Assembly: GCA_025642075.2 (NCBI GenBank)
Contig: JAODUO010000873.1
Location: 200,001 to 264,000 of the forward strand
Reading direction: 5' to 3'
From: Ridgeia piscesae
Taxonomy: Eukaryota; Annelida; Polychaeta; Sabellida; Siboglinidae
DNA: 64,000 nucleotides
Position numbers and translations under genes: made by a program. Of the stretch, positions 25,820-39,387 are shown piece by piece (within the stretch, counting starts at the first letter, position 1; each line of letters begins with the position of its first letter). The notes beneath the pieces are model-generated. The model saw only the letters and a list, made by a program, of their open reading frames with translations. It did not search any database and had not been told where the DNA came from.

Positions 25820-28052
25820 AAAAATACAAAATGTTGGTGAATGCAAGCTTTAAACTAAAACGTCCCAAGAAAAGTTATTGCGTTGCAGTTTGATTTACCG
25901 GTTTTATTCGTATTTGAAAACATGTGCATGGTCATGTTAATAAGATATGATAACAAACTTTACAATTGGTCACTCGAATAACTCCAGCTCATTGGTTCAT
26001 TTCCAATGCAAACAAACGTTCATAAAATGTCCACTAACAACTAACATAATCAGTTTCAAAATTGGAATTGAGGAATTCCAGAATAGAATTGATCTCATGA
26101 TTAGTACTGTATAACTTGTCTGTTCACTTAAACAAATCCCACCAAATGTGGTTGGGAGTAGACGGTTATGATTCTTCTCTTAACAATGCTTAAGGGACAT
26201 GTTCAGTGACAAAACATTAAACTTTGTCTTTTCTGATTTGTTTTGGGTGTTGTAGAACGCAGACACATTCTGCAATTAATTAACTTCCTCCATTTTGGGG
26301 TCCACACTCAACATATTACTGCATGGAATGTCTGCACCTGCTTGGTGTGTTACACAGATTCTATCTTACATAAATGTTCTCTTTGCTTCACTATTAACTC
26401 CATTAGGTTAATAAGTCAATTAACTCAATTAATAATGATAGAATAATGATCCATATTAAAGATGTAGCATTTTTTATTATGGTATTTTCCTTCATTCAAA
26501 ATTGTGTTCAAAGAACGTTCTGCATCCTTCAGTTAATGGTGGTCCACTTTCTCGGTTGACTCTCAGGAAACTTGTTTTTTATAACTGTTCTGTCGTCAGA
26601 GGTAACTATGTATGTTCATCCTCTAGTCATATTTAATTTCTGTATCTCCAGGTTGTTCCCAATGCATGGTATGTGCAGTTATCTGTATATCGTGAGAGGT
26701 TACAAAAAATTATGATTAAATGTTGTGACGTGTATAACAAAATAAATACCTAAAAGCTAGTGGATCCAGACGGAAACTAGGAACATAAACACATAGAAAT
26801 TGTCATCACTGAGAGACACTTAGTGCAGAAATTCGTTGTCAACAAAAGTATATTTTCGCAGAGGCAGATGATTTTGAGGTGATGGGGTATTTTCAGTTTT
26901 TGGGTGTCAAACTCATGTTGAGTGTTATTTTAGAGAGAGAGAGAGAAAAACTTTCATGAAATAGAATGTCTGCGTTCAGGGGAGGAAAGTTGATTAGTAT
27001 ATGATCAAGCCAAATGTGTTGGTATCGGGTTTTTGGAACCCCGGATGTGAAAGTTGGCTTTTTAAATGTGATTTCATTGGTATCTGGAAACCAGTGTAAA
27101 TGTTTTAAGAGCACAATGGTTGTTCAGTTAACCTAACAAAATGTTCTTAGACATTACAGTGTTATACATAAACAAACATAATTATTCTGGTGTGTGCCTT
27201 ACACCATATAACAAGGTGTAACATTTCAGGTATAAATGTTTTGACTTGTGTGTTAAACATGAAAGTTGCAAGTGTTGAAACTGGAAATGTTGGTTTGTTA
27301 ATCTTTCATCTTCCTCAGCTTCTTGTATAGTAAAAAATTACATTGTTCAAGTGAAGTGTTTTTCTTCTTCTGAGACTTGAGGTGAATGTCTTTGGTGTAA
27401 AGGAAGTTGTAATGATTTTGGATGTGTGTAAGCATCTGTGATTATGTTGATTTGAACAGATTTGACTTTCCAGAATCCCCTACTTGTGTAATTCGGTGTT
27501 CCTGTTAGATATACACTCGGTTATAAGCCACATATGTGGCAATTCGTATTTGGTGTATTTAAATAATGCTTGCCTAAGTAACTGGTCATATTTTGTCACC
27601 ATTAAATTTTATTTCGCCACGAATGTTCAGTTAAGCACGCAGTAGCAGGACCTATGTCATTTGCAGGCTGATGGTGTTACACAGCAGGTCATTCTCTGTA
27701 CTAATTGACCCAATGGTTTCCAGTGACGTATTCAGTGGGAATGTTCGCAAACCTTCTTTGAAACAACTGTCAGCATGGCTGTGATTGTTATCAGCTCTTG
27801 CTTCACGACTTCGTCACGCATACTTGACCCAGTTACACAAATTCACCAGTGGTGAAGTCGGATTGCTCGTGAAATGTTGTTCACCAAGTTGTGTTTACGG
27901 TGTAGACGAGCTCACAGTGTCCTCAGTTATGCGTGCACATGGCGTACTGGGGAGGTACTTGTTCGTTAGTAAAGAGACGTACTTACAAAAACACACACTT
28001 ATGTTATATGTGTATATACGGTAGACATGTCCTTTATTGGAAGGCAGTGGTT
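25820..28052. other. No supported gene
   Basis: AT-rich intergenic DNA with a 14-bp GA run at about 26932. No coding or RNA signal recognised. Confidence 0.5.
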
Positions 28053-28622
28053 ACGCGTACGTGAGCCGTACGTTTAGTAGGCCGCCTGTCTAAAAGTACG
28101 GCATTCATACTGCGCATGCGTATGCTTTAATTTTCGGTTACGTGAGCTGTATTTTTAGCATCGTTTATCTAAGATACGGCATTCTATACGTGAGCCTTAT
28201 CTTTAGTAGCTGTCAGTTCCAAACGTTTCCCCGCACATGCATGTTTATATCTTGCTCTACTGCCGCATCTTTAGCACTCAGATCTAAAAGTAGGCCTAGG
28301 TGATTTTTTGCGCGTGCATGCCATTTCTTTAGCAAACAAATATAAAAGTCCGTGAATTTTTCCGCGCATGCATGTTGATGTACGTACGAACGGAAGCTCA
28401 GTTCTAAATATACGTGAGATTTTGTGCGTGTAATTTTTTCGCAAGTTGACACATATAGCAGCCCTATGGCAGTCAGCAAATCTAAGAATGTCAAAAACAA
28501 TCCCGCCGTACCGATGCGACGAGACGGACGCAGCAAGCTTGCGCAGAATTGAAAAATAGGATACGCGCGCATGCTCACGTACGGTTAGGCCATGGGTCTA
28601 AAGATACGGCTCACGTATGCGT
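28053..28622. mobile_element. 570-bp element with 25-bp terminal inverted repeats and internal copies of them
   Basis: The left end (28053-28077, acgcgtacgtgagccgtacg then tttag) and the inverted right end (28598-28622, acgcatacgtgagccgtatc then tttag) match at about 22 of 25 positions. The acgtgagc...tttag motif recurs inside at about 28140 and 28190, and gcgcatgc words are scattered throughout. No protein is encoded and I see no convincing target-site duplication. Best described as a MITE-like element of unknown superfamily. Confidence 0.6.
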
Positions 28623-31600
28623 AGATACTTCGTTATTGGAAACCATTGATGTGTGACTCCGATGTTATGTGTATGTTTATCTCGTACAGCGTTTAGCCTG
28701 AAGATTCCTTTACCGTCGCGGTCAGTTGTCTGGGCGGCAAATCATACCAACCACGTTGCACCAAAGCGTTTACAAATGTCTTGTACCAATGTAATTTTGC
28801 CAACAGTACAGCTATACAATGGCGATTCAATTAAATGATACTGAATACTGTATTGTAAAGCAGCAGAACTGTTGCTTGGTATCATTGTGGTTATAATATA
28901 GGCGCCGATGGCGGCGTGATAACTGTACCTACCTTGGCTGCCTTGTGTACACGTCTTTCACGCCATGTAGGCAGTCTCAATGACATGGCTCCGTAGTACT
29001 AACGACATGCCTCGATAAAGGAGAGACAATCTTGATTCGGCCACCCGTGTCTGAACGTTGCACTGGCGCTTGGCCAAATTGCCATCCCACCATTAAGCTG
29101 GAATAAATGTATTGAAATGCGAATTGTTTTGTTCAGTCTGTCTTTGTGGTCAGCGCCGCTTGACGCGTCCACTGTAGAAGATAAATGTCCATCTATATGT
29201 GTGCCACGGTGTTGACCAAGTCTGAGTTCCAAGGCTCCACACACCGCCTGTTTCTCTGCCGTGTCTGCCACAGTTATGTCGCCGGGTGAACTTAATTGTT
29301 AATTAGTTCAATGGAGTGTAGCTGATTGGTTGTCCGTGTAAAAGATGTCGCTTACGCTACTCCTCCAGTGTCTCAATGGCAAATTATCTATGCGCACTTT
29401 TAGAAATTGAAAGATTGGGCTAGCTGTTAGTCATAAATCAGTAAACCGATTCCGCGATTGAGCGGACGAGTCTCGGGTTCTGAGGTAGACGGTTTTGTCC
29501 CTGTCTGAGCCGTCTTCTCGTGTGTACTGCTTATCCAGATTGCCCAAAACTGCAAATTGTTCTAAATGCTCGTCCTGTATATTATATACCGACCCTAGTC
29601 ACTGAATGAAGTCAGACTTAAAACACGTTGTGGTTCCCCGATTGGCCAGGAGAGACTGTCTCAACCCGCAAGACTGACTGCCAAGCAAACTAATAGGTAC
29701 ATTTACACACGTGACGTATGTTTGGACACCACGCTCGAGTGTCACGTAGCTAGTATTGACTTATGTACGCTCCAGTGGGTGGTTGTGTTTAACGTAAATA
29801 CGACTACGCGACCCGATTCCACGAATATACCTGTCAGTGGCAAAGTCGGAGGTCCGCGCTTATCGTGGGGTGGAGACAACTAGGGTTACCACCCAGCCTT
29901 TCAAATACGGACCATTCTGTGTTCAAGAGATAACTATTGCATCCGTTATAGTGGAACGGGGGGGGGGTCCGTCCCGTATTTGTCTGTGTGGAAGAAGTTA
30001 GATATGTTGACGGCATATCGCTTGCTAAACAGTGGTTGTATTTTGAAAGTTGCGCTTGCGGAATATTGTAAATAAAGGTTGTAAACAAAACATTAAATAT
30101 TTTTAGTAATAATAAGTAATATTAATTGTAACCAGCACTTATTATCCTGACGTTCCTGATCAAATATAACTATAATATATGGTCTAGGCCTACATCTTAA
30201 TAAAGAAAGCTCCTGTCAATAATTACCCATACGAGACAATCTCTCTCTAAATCTAGTGGAATACGAGACGATCTCTCTCGGGCCCTGTCAGCAAAATGCA
30301 ATGATAATTATTCGAAGATGGTCGCTAGACGTCTCTACCGTATGACCAGTGTGGAACGCAATTTCTATAATTATATCGCCTCTACGTTGCCCCAGTTCAT
30401 TCAACTATATGAGTGAATACCAATTGAACAGGTTTGTCGGGGAATCAAGTGTACAATATATTGTCGTGAAGATTGGATATTGCGCGATATACGAACTTAT
30501 TTTTAATGTTACCAAACCGCCTTTTTCGGCTGTAGAAACACATCTAAGTCTTGCAGCCATGTCGCCTTGTAGACTGCGATCGGTTGCGCAGTGCCTGTCC
30601 CAATAATGCCTAGACCCAGAGTTCAGAAGTTTGGTGTCTCTGAACACAGTGCCTACGCAACATTGTAGGGTGGCGTGTCTTGGGTCAACCGTGTTGAGTA
30701 GACGTCGTGGCGATGGTAGGTTGAAAGAAGCTATATTTAAGGGAGACCGGGGACAGTTGAAAAACATATATAAAGTGCTCTTTCTCGGATAAGTTGTGTT
30801 GTCCTTAGCAACAGCCATTGTGTTTGTGTACACGAATCTGCATGTTGGCTAGTAACTTGACTGCCGTTGGCTGTCGGCAAACAATAAACCATTGAGTTGA
30901 AGGCACAGAAGCAAGTCGGTTGCTCGTTGCTGGAAGGAAATCAAAAGTTATGTTACATGTAAATGTCCATGTTTAGTCTTTGACTACAACTAAAATAAAG
31001 GAAGAGCCGAATTTTGTCTTTTAGTTATGATTCGTATAGATGTTCCGATTAAAACGCAAATGGCACAAACTTTATCAATCAACCGAAACATCTGTTACAA
31101 TCGTACCCGATTCAATACACGCACACGCATGCACGCACGCACGCACACACACACTTTTATAAGTTTACATTATTTTGAATTTTTTAATGAGTCAACATCC
31201 ACCGTGCTTTTGCAAAATTCTTATAATGAAATACTGCAGACACGTCGACATCTATTGTAATGACAATTTTACCTAGATACCTGAAAAAAAGGTTTTACTT
31301 TAACCGATCTTGACATAATATCTTACACGAGATATGCATTGTTGAATTCTACTTGGACAGTAAACACAATGCTGATGTCGAATAATGGAAGAGGACGCGG
31401 AGACCTTGCGTTACAACGGACCATCTTTATATTTACACGAACATTAATTAATTCTACACGGACATGGTTACATGGTACACGGACATCATTATTTGTTACA
31501 TGAACGTTACGACAAGAAAGTGGAAGGATTTAGATAGCCTCCTCTACGTGTTCATACGAAGATGCAGGGGGAATTGGGAAGGGGGCGTACGTCCCCCTAG

Positions 31601-33151
31601 GCCTTTATAAATTTCGTATTAGTTACACATCCCCTCTCGGCGAGCCTCGGTGTAGTACCAGCGGAGTTGAACGATTTGACGTTCAACATTTGTGAACTTC
31701 AACGGTTCCGGCGGCTAAAAATCTATAACAGCCCCTGTGTTGTATAACACGATCCGAACGTGGTCACCTCTAAGAGAGATCGAGCCGTACACTAGTAGTT
31801 GTCTATTTGTCTCGACAAGTCTTCAGAACCGTCCTACCATACAGCTTGACAATACGAGTGGGGAACTACACAATACGGACTAATCATTAATACAAAGGAG
31901 ATAACATCTATGCCACATACACAATGCTACCATACATACCTGCCCGTCAAACTTTGATAGCGCCTATTAAACAAACGTGCTTATTATTTTAACTACGCAC
32001 ACGTCAGGAGATCTGGTTATATGATCTTGGATTTGGATCGACGACAGACTATTGTCCGGATTTTGTAACTAACCAACAGGGGTTGACGAGTGCTTTTCCG
32101 ATTATTTAATTCCACAAAAGACTGCCAATACCTACATTTAGTTCGCTAAAGCCAGCCAATAAATTCCGGGAATAAAACTTTACATTATAGCTTACTTAGT
32201 TCTATGGACACGTTGTTACATTGCAAATCTGGAATAATGTAAATCCTCTGGATATTGTTTGGGTCGAATCATTCAGCATTTGTAACTGGGTGCTTTGTCT
32301 CGCGTCGAAATCTCCGCATGAGGCCGACGCAAGCGACTCAAGGACCGAAAGAGACATTACGCTGTTTTAGCGGCCTTCCTCGGAATATGTTAATATGGAT
32401 CATGGCATTACTCCTGTGTGCACGAAGATAATTCCATTCATTCAACGCGCCTTTCAAGTGTATTACTACAGACGATAAAGTGTACCACAGCACGGCGGAG
32501 TGACTATTGTAGCAATTTAGTGCTACGTTCTTTCAATGGCGACCGCGTTCAGGACAAGCGGCATGGCGAATGCGTCTTAATCCTGGTTGCATGAACGACA
32601 GTACAGTGAATTTAACAAATAGTTTGCGGGCTCACTGCACGACAGCATAACAACTGGGATGTCACTGTCAATACCACATTTGTTTGATCACAACCGTGCC
32701 TATTCAACAATCAAATTAAAACTGTAAATAATCCTCTCTGAGCTAGCACGCTATTTATACCAAATTCGAGGATACGATTATAGACCCCATGGACTGTGAC
32801 GAACGGACTCAGACTGAGAACTTTCTGAATATTTCTACAGATAACTTTGGGCGTAACGTGTTAATTTTATTTGTACGGTTGCGATGAATGTCCACAACAA
32901 GTAAACGTGAGAGAGTCAGTATGTTAGTGACATTAAAACCAAAAACATTAGTTTTCTATGAACAAGCTGCAGCATGTTTTAGCAGATTGATATTGTAGGT
33001 ATATTTATGTTCACTTGTAATTGATAGTATTATAATGACATCGTTGCAACAATGACTGATTTGCGCTTCCGTCTGAACACAACACACATAACACACATAA
33101 CGTAGTCAACGAAAGAATTTAATCTTATATTTTATACATCAGGAACGATGT
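28623..33151. other. No supported gene
   Basis: About 4.5 kb of mixed-composition sequence. It holds a G9 run near 29958, an isolated repeat edge near 30741 and a short (ACGC)n run near 31130. No gene, tRNA or long repeat recognised. Confidence 0.5.
30380..30422 (+). repeat. SINE-core-like fragment
   Basis: tctacgttgccccagttcat and the following tcaactatatgagtgaatac align with the core at 36163-36202, both having the order cgttgc, ttca, actatatga, g(t)g, tacc. Probably a diverged copy of the same short interspersed element. Confidence 0.35.
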
Positions 33152-34030
33152 TCCGTCCGTCCGTCCGTCCGTCCGTCCGTCCGTCCGTCCGTCCGTCCGT
33201 CCGTCCGTCCGTCCGTCCGTCCGTCCGTCCGTCCGTCCGTCCGTCCGTCGGCTGTCCTGTCGTCCGTCGTCCGTCCGTCCGTCCGTCCGTCCGTCCGTCC
33301 GTCCGTCCGTCCGTCCGTCCGTCCGTCCGTCCGTCCGTCCGTCCGTCCGTCCGTCCGTCCGTCCGTCCGTCCGTCCGTCCGTCCGTCCGTCCGTCCGTCC
33401 GTCCGTCCGTCCGTCCGTCCGTCCGTCCGTCCGTCCGTCCGTCCGTCTCGTCCGTCCGTCGTCCGTCCGTCCGTCCGTCCGTCCGTCCGTCCGTCCGTCG
33501 TCCGTCCGTCCGTCCGTCCGTCCGTCCGTCCGTCCGTCCGTCCGTCCGTCCGTCCGTCCGTCCGTCCGTCCGTCCGTCCGTCCGTCCGTCCGTCCGTCCG
33601 TCCGTCCGTCCGTCCGTCCGTCCGTCCGTCCGTCCGTCCGTCCGTCCGTCCGTCCGTCCGTCCGTCCGTCCGTCCGTCCGTCCGTCCGTCCGTCCGTCGT
33701 CGTCCGTCCGTCCGTCCGTCCGTCCGTCCGTCCGTCCGTCCGTCCGTCCGTCCGTCCGTCCGTCCGTCCGTCCGTCCGTCCGTCCGTCCGTCCGTCCGTC
33801 CGTCCGTCCGTCCGTCCGTCCGTCCGTCCGTCCGTCCGTCCGTCCGTCCGTCCGTCCGTCCGATCGTCCGTTCGTTCGTTCGTTCGTTCGTTCGTTCGTT
33901 CGTTCGTTCGTTCGTTCGTTCGTTCGTTCAATCACTCGATCAATCACTCGATCAATCACTCGATCAATCACTCGATCATTCAATTATCCGTTCGTTCTTT
34001 CATTCATTCATGTTGTTCATTCCTTCATTC
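33152..34030. repeat. Tetranucleotide array (TCCG)n passing into (TTCG)n and a 12-bp repeat
   Basis: About 710 bp of (TCCG)n has only a few 1-3 bp interruptions (near 33249, 33446, 33498 and 33697). It is followed by about 59 bp of (TTCG)n (33870-33928), then about four copies of caatcactcgat, then cattcattc-type decay. Reading frames such as PSVRPSVR or DGRTDGRT on either strand are translations of the repeat. Confidence 0.97.
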
Positions 34031-35260
34031 GTTAACACATACACGTTATGGACGTTGCGCGAACACGCCTGTCCGCTCGCCCACACATGCGCACACATAC
34101 ACAAAACACACAACAAAACATACGAATTATTTAAATAAGAATTATGTTTTATTGAATAGCTGGCTCACACAATTCCCATTCTGAATTTTCGACCAAGTGT
34201 AGCCAGCTAAAACTAACATCAAACAAAACGCAGTTTGAACTCTGCCTAGCACCAAATGTATGTCCAGTTTGTCTACCCGCACGTCATTCTAATTTACAAT
34301 GACGTATGTGAGAGAATACATACACAATTATGATTTGTATTTTGAAGCATTCTCCAAACCCTGGAATGTGCGTGAAATCCGCACGATGTGACGTGTCAAC
34401 GGGTACCTACCTACGGGTCTCCCTCCCCAAAGTAGACGGCGGACTGGTCAGCGGCGCGTGCCTTCAACACTGTGGTCCTCACCCTGCGAGTTCGTCTTCT
34501 CGACTGGTCACGCTGAGACTCGTCGCTTCGTTGTGTCTTATACCTGTCGACTCGTCCTCAAAGCTAAGGCCGATTACCAACGCAGCCGAGTGACCGATTA
34601 CTCTAAGTGCTCAGTCATTGTTACGGCGATTCTTTGCCAAGAAACGCCGCAATCACGTTTACAAAGAGGCGTGTCCCTATACTAGCGCGGCCCGTGAACC
34701 GCGCCATTGTCTCGTAGAGCGTCGCACACGCGCGAACAATGTGGACACGAGCTACGGAGAGCGAACGACCACATACGGGCTTAATCGATAATCCATTATC
34801 AGTTAATGAATCGCTGAGGTGCGAGGGATTAACCGGCTTCTAGCGGCATGTACGCCACAACTTTGACCTGAATTAATGTACTAAACTAAAACGTCGTGGC
34901 TACAATAACGTTGATCGTTAACGATTTCGCGCCGACTTTCAGCGAAGTTTGCGGTTATAGGGATCCACCAAAGAGTTCATAAGTTCTTATCTTATGTACG
35001 ATCTTTCATTCGACCGTGTGCTTCATTCAGACTAAAGCATGCACGAACCCGGTGTCGAACGGACAAGACTCGACACAACTCGACCATCCCGTAATTCCCG
35101 CTGTTCTGACAATCGTACAGATAGTCGTGCCGTGTGAACGTCTTTGTGACTGCGCCGCGACTGATCACGATCCCCCAATTTCACACCGCGTCGTTTTGTG
35201 ATATAAAATCCGTATTGTCAACGTGAAATTGTCGATGAATCCATATAAGATAATAAGATA
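34031..35260. other. No supported gene
   Basis: GC-moderate unique sequence with overlapping frames on both strands and no recognisable domain. Confidence 0.5.
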
Positions 35261-35390
35261 AATTCAATTCAATTCAATTCAATTCAATTCAATTCAATTC
35301 AATTCAATTCAATTCAATTCAATAATTCAATTCAATTCAATTCAATTCAATTCAATTCAATTCAATTCAATTCAATTCAATTCAATTCAA
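35261..35390. repeat. (TTCAA)n pentanucleotide array
   Basis: About 25 copies with a single interruption (aataattcaa near 35321). It joins directly to the (CTCAA)n array. Confidence 0.97.
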
Positions 35391-35769
35391 CTCAACTCAA
35401 CTCAACTCAACTCAACTCAACTCAACTCAACTCAACTCAACTCAACTCAACTCAACTCAACTCAACTCAACTCAACTCAACTCAACTCAACTCAACTCAA
35501 CTCAACTCAACTCAACTCAACTCAACTCAACTCAACTCAACTCAACTCAACTCAACTCAACTCAACTCAACTCAACTCAACTCAACTCAACTCAACTCAA
35601 CTCAACTCAACTCAACTCAACTCAACTCAACTCAACTCAACTCAACTCAACTCAACTCAACTCAACTCAACTCAACTCAACTCAACTCAACTCAACTCAA
35701 CTCAACTCAACTCAACTCAACTCAACTCAACTCAACTCAACTCAACTCAACTCAACTCAACTCAACTCA
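35391..35769. repeat. (CTCAA)n pentanucleotide array
   Basis: About 75 perfect copies of ctcaa without a single variant, continuing the phase of the neighbouring (TTCAA)n array with one T-to-C change per unit. The plus strand has no G over the whole array. Confidence 0.98.
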
Positions 35770-36084
35770 TTTCAAAACACACAACATTAAAAAGCAAGCA
35801 ATACAAATACAAATAATAATAAGTCACTTGGTACGAATGAAATACAATTAAGAAATATTTTTGAAAAGGAGTAGACATGAAGTGAAACACTTATATATTT
35901 ATCTGCTTTGACGTCGCGTTGGTGACATACGTCACGCTGGGGCCGAGTTTTCTCAAAACGCATTCCGCGCATGCCTTTTAAGCTTTGCATAATAATAACC
36001 ATATTGGAATACTTTATCTATTACTAACGGAAACTATGTTAGTAACAACGGAGAATCCTGACCCTCTACAGTAGCTATCTCATA
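35770..36084. other. No supported gene
   Basis: Short AT-rich spacer between the pentanucleotide array and the SINE-like repeat; nothing recognised. Confidence 0.5.
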
Positions 36085-36360
36085 TTCGGGCGAATCAGGG
36101 CCCGGTTGAATCCGGGACCACGACACCGGGTTCGTGTGAAACGTTGGCAATTTTATTCACTCTGCGTTGCTGCAATTCACCCAGCTATATGAATGGGTAC
36201 CTGGCTATAGACAGTAGTGGGTATTTGTACGCGCAGCCTTCGCAGATTAATTGCCGCGTGACTGGATCCTTCCTAGATAACTTGAGATGGTGTTTGATTG
36301 TACGTAGACTGCTAGGGAGGTAAAATCTATAGCTCTTTTAGCAATCATAAGGACTGGATA
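36085..36360 (+). repeat. Candidate tRNA-derived SINE
   Basis: A head region with a weak B-box-like gggttcgtgtgaaac (36128-36142) is followed by a core at about 36173-36206 reading ttcacccagctatatgaatg then ggtacctgg. Very similar cores occur in SINEs of molluscs and other marine invertebrates. No clean A box or 3-prime tail is visible. Confidence 0.4.
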
Positions 36361-37484
36361 CTGTACTGTATAAGAAATTACTGTTATATATAGGCGAATC
36401 CTAGGGATGTGTGAGGCGGAGCTAGGCCAGCGCTGGCTTTATGTGGCCCCAGACTGTTTGGACATGCCACCATCGCGACTTTACGGGGTGCAACGGCTAG
36501 TTTTTCGTAAGTTTAAACAATCTGAACCAAGGCTGTTTTAACAGCGCCCGTCACCGCCTCCCGAAGTCAGGACACGGTGCCAACAATGGAGGGATGCTAA
36601 CTTTCCGGCACCAGTGCATGCTTTTATCTCAAGCGGGGTATAATTGTGGCTTTAACACATTATATTAACAGGATCCGCCTCTGTCACACACACAATCAGC
36701 TACATGTTGTCGAAATGTTGCCCAGCATCAAGTGTTTGATCTTCGATGAATAAAGTTGTGTTATTCATATGCATATTTTAGCATGATGTTTTGATTCAAC
36801 TTGAAGAAAATCCGTATTAAAATTGAAAAGAGCAGAATTCAACTCAAAATGCAAAGATGGCGGTTTTGCACAGGCTTAAGGGAAACACTCACCTGAAATG
36901 TCTGGAATCGTGACAACTGAAGACGATTGGCGGTCGCGAACGGTCTTGAGTATATCGAGCCTTAATCAAAGGTCTGCATTTTGTGGTATAACTTGTTTTG
37001 GTGGTCGGCTGGAGTAGGATTAGCCCGCCCTCCCCATATTTTTACAAGCAATTTGGATAGCCTGACGGTGTTTATTATGAGCCTTACAAATCTATGTTTT
37101 GGAGATCCCCCAAGAGCATTGCAAGTTTGGAACGTCGCGGCGAAAATGTTTTAGTAGCACACCCCCTTCATTTTACGGTGTCATGACCGGAGATAGCGCG
37201 AATACACGACGGTGATGACGCTCCGTTTTGGCCCCTCCAAATAGATCCTCTAATCATTTATTTCCTGCGCCAGCGTGCATTAACATTGAATGGTTCCAAT
37301 TGAGCGATATTTCCAGAAGTAATTACTTCAGAATGACGACAACACAATGTAGTTAATGTAGTCTGCTTCTTGTCAGCTGTAGTCATATACATGAAGGTAC
37401 AGCTATTAGCATACCCATAATTCAGTCAGGATGAATGTTCAGTGCTAAAGAATTGTAAATAAATGTTATATTACACTGAACTCA
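36361..37484. other. No supported gene
   Basis: No coding or structural signal recognised; it directly precedes the LINE remnant. Confidence 0.5.
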
Positions 37485-38160
37485 TTGTTATATTATCATG
37501 TTAGCAACACAGGTGCGCCTCAGGGTTGTGTCCCGAGTCAATTAATTTTTTATACCAATGTCTGTCGGAGTGTTGATCCATCTACCATGTTTGTGAGGTT
37601 TTTTGATGATACAGCCATGCTCGCTCTTTTTAGTGATATTGCCTCATACCAATCATATCTTTCTTCAATGGTACGTTTCTCCAGTTAGTGCAGTACCAAC
37701 TTTCTACATCTCAATGTTTCCAAAACGAATGAAATGTGCATTGACATCCATCGTAATAGAATTGCCATTAGTCATATTGTCATCAGTGGTGAACCTGTAG
37801 AACAGGTCGATTCATTTAAGTACCTTGGTGTTGTGTTAGATACGAAACTGACCTTTACAGAGCATGTTACAGCCTTGAAAAGAAGTCTCAGCAGCGACTG
37901 CACGTTCTTCGGAAATTGCGAGCTTTCAGCGTTGACCCAAAACTTCTTCTACGTCTGTAACGTAACATCATTGAGTCTCTCATAATGTATTGCAGTACCT
38001 GCTACTATCCTGCTCTTTCCGTGAGTAACCGTTCCAGGCTTTTTTAAATATCACACGTTGCTGCCAAGATCATTGGTTTACCTACACCAAATGATCGACC
38101 ATGCAATCCTGAAGAAAGCCCATGCTGTCGGTGCTGAATCTGATCATCCGCTATTTACAT
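37485..38160 (+). pseudogene. Broken non-LTR retrotransposon reverse transcriptase
   Basis: Fragments in different plus frames follow the order of a LINE reverse transcriptase. First comes GAPQGCVPSQLIFYTN (the G-x-PQG-x-x-L-x-P-x-L-F block), then RFFDDTAMLAL, where the catalytic FADD box has become FDD. Next is GEPVEQVDSFKYLGVVLDTK, then a thumb-like region (LRAFSVDPKLL, PALSVSNRSRL). At least two frame changes and stops separate the pieces. The fingers, endonuclease and 3-prime tail are absent or unrecognisable. It is dead; the arrangement resembles CR1/L2-type elements, but I cannot assign a clade. Confidence 0.85.
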
Positions 38161-39318
38161 ATTTCATGTTCTTCCGCCGCGAAGAAAATATCGTTGCATA
38201 AAATGCAAAACGGCTCGCTACAGCAGGAGCTTTGTGCGTTTTGCAATTAGAATGTTAAACAAGTGATATTGATGCCAGCGGGTTTGCTTTTTGTGTAGTT
38301 ACATATTGAATTGAATTTGTATTTTGTGACAATCATTTTCTTATATATTTTTAGATGCGATCATGAGCTGTACAATGAATATCATTTTTAAGGACATAAA
38401 AGTGAATTGAATTGTTGCTAGAATTATCCAATCAAAATGTATGGTCGTTTTTGGCTATTTTCGGTCAACATTGTGGTCATGCATGTCAATAAAACATTGT
38501 GTTTGTTTAAGCCATTTTCTCTATCTCCATTTTTTTTCACGAAAGCTTAGTCTGACATCACTGTACATTATTACATTGAATTCCTCATATGTTGAAACAG
38601 TGCATTATTTTATTTCACTTATAATTAAGGCAGTACAAGTGAGTACCAATACTTTGTTCTTGCCCTTATTCAAAAACTCAGGAATAGACACACAATCGTG
38701 GCTCTTGCGTATTTTCGCCTAAAATGGCGGCCATTTTGAATATTGGTCGGTTTTCATAGGCATGCTTCGTTGGAAATGGTTTCGTTAAATTCCTCATACG
38801 CCAAAGCATGTGTGTATACACCAAACTTGTGTACCTAGCATGCTGTAGTGTACCTAGCATGCTGTTGTAATTTGCTAGGATCACGGCAGCCATCTTGGAT
38901 TTGCCTGGTTCCCACGACTTGCCCAAGAATGGCGCATTACCATCCCACGGATTTGATTTTGAGTCGAGCGACACATAATCTACAAGAATTGGAACCGGCT
39001 ATCTGAGGCAGTTGTGTCTGCCTCCACTGTTGACACTTTTAAATTAAGATTCACAAACACTAAAATTCAATCTTCGTGCCAATTATGGCATAGACATATA
39101 CATCTAGCAAAAAACTTTACACGACCAAGCATTTCCAGGTTCACAAAATGGCAACATGACTAGTTGTGCCAATGTCTTCCACAATTCAATTTGGCATTTG
39201 CTTGGTACGGTGTAGCGCTTACAGTTTTCCGGCGTTATAAACGTTCCGATTGACATTTCTGACGTGCAGCGAAACGACAAAGCACTTATGGTATAAATAC
39301 TACTGGTTGTTCGTTATG

Positions 39319-39387
<69 letters not shown>

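Noticed and set aside
33125..34035. Long frames on both strands over the tetranucleotide array
   Set aside because: Low-complexity translations (PSVR, DGRT) of a 4-bp repeat with a 12-bp codon cycle; open in several frames at once.
35261..35769. Telomeric repeat
   Set aside because: TTCAA/CTCAA does not match TTAGGG-type or other known animal telomere motifs and lies inside ordinary sequence.
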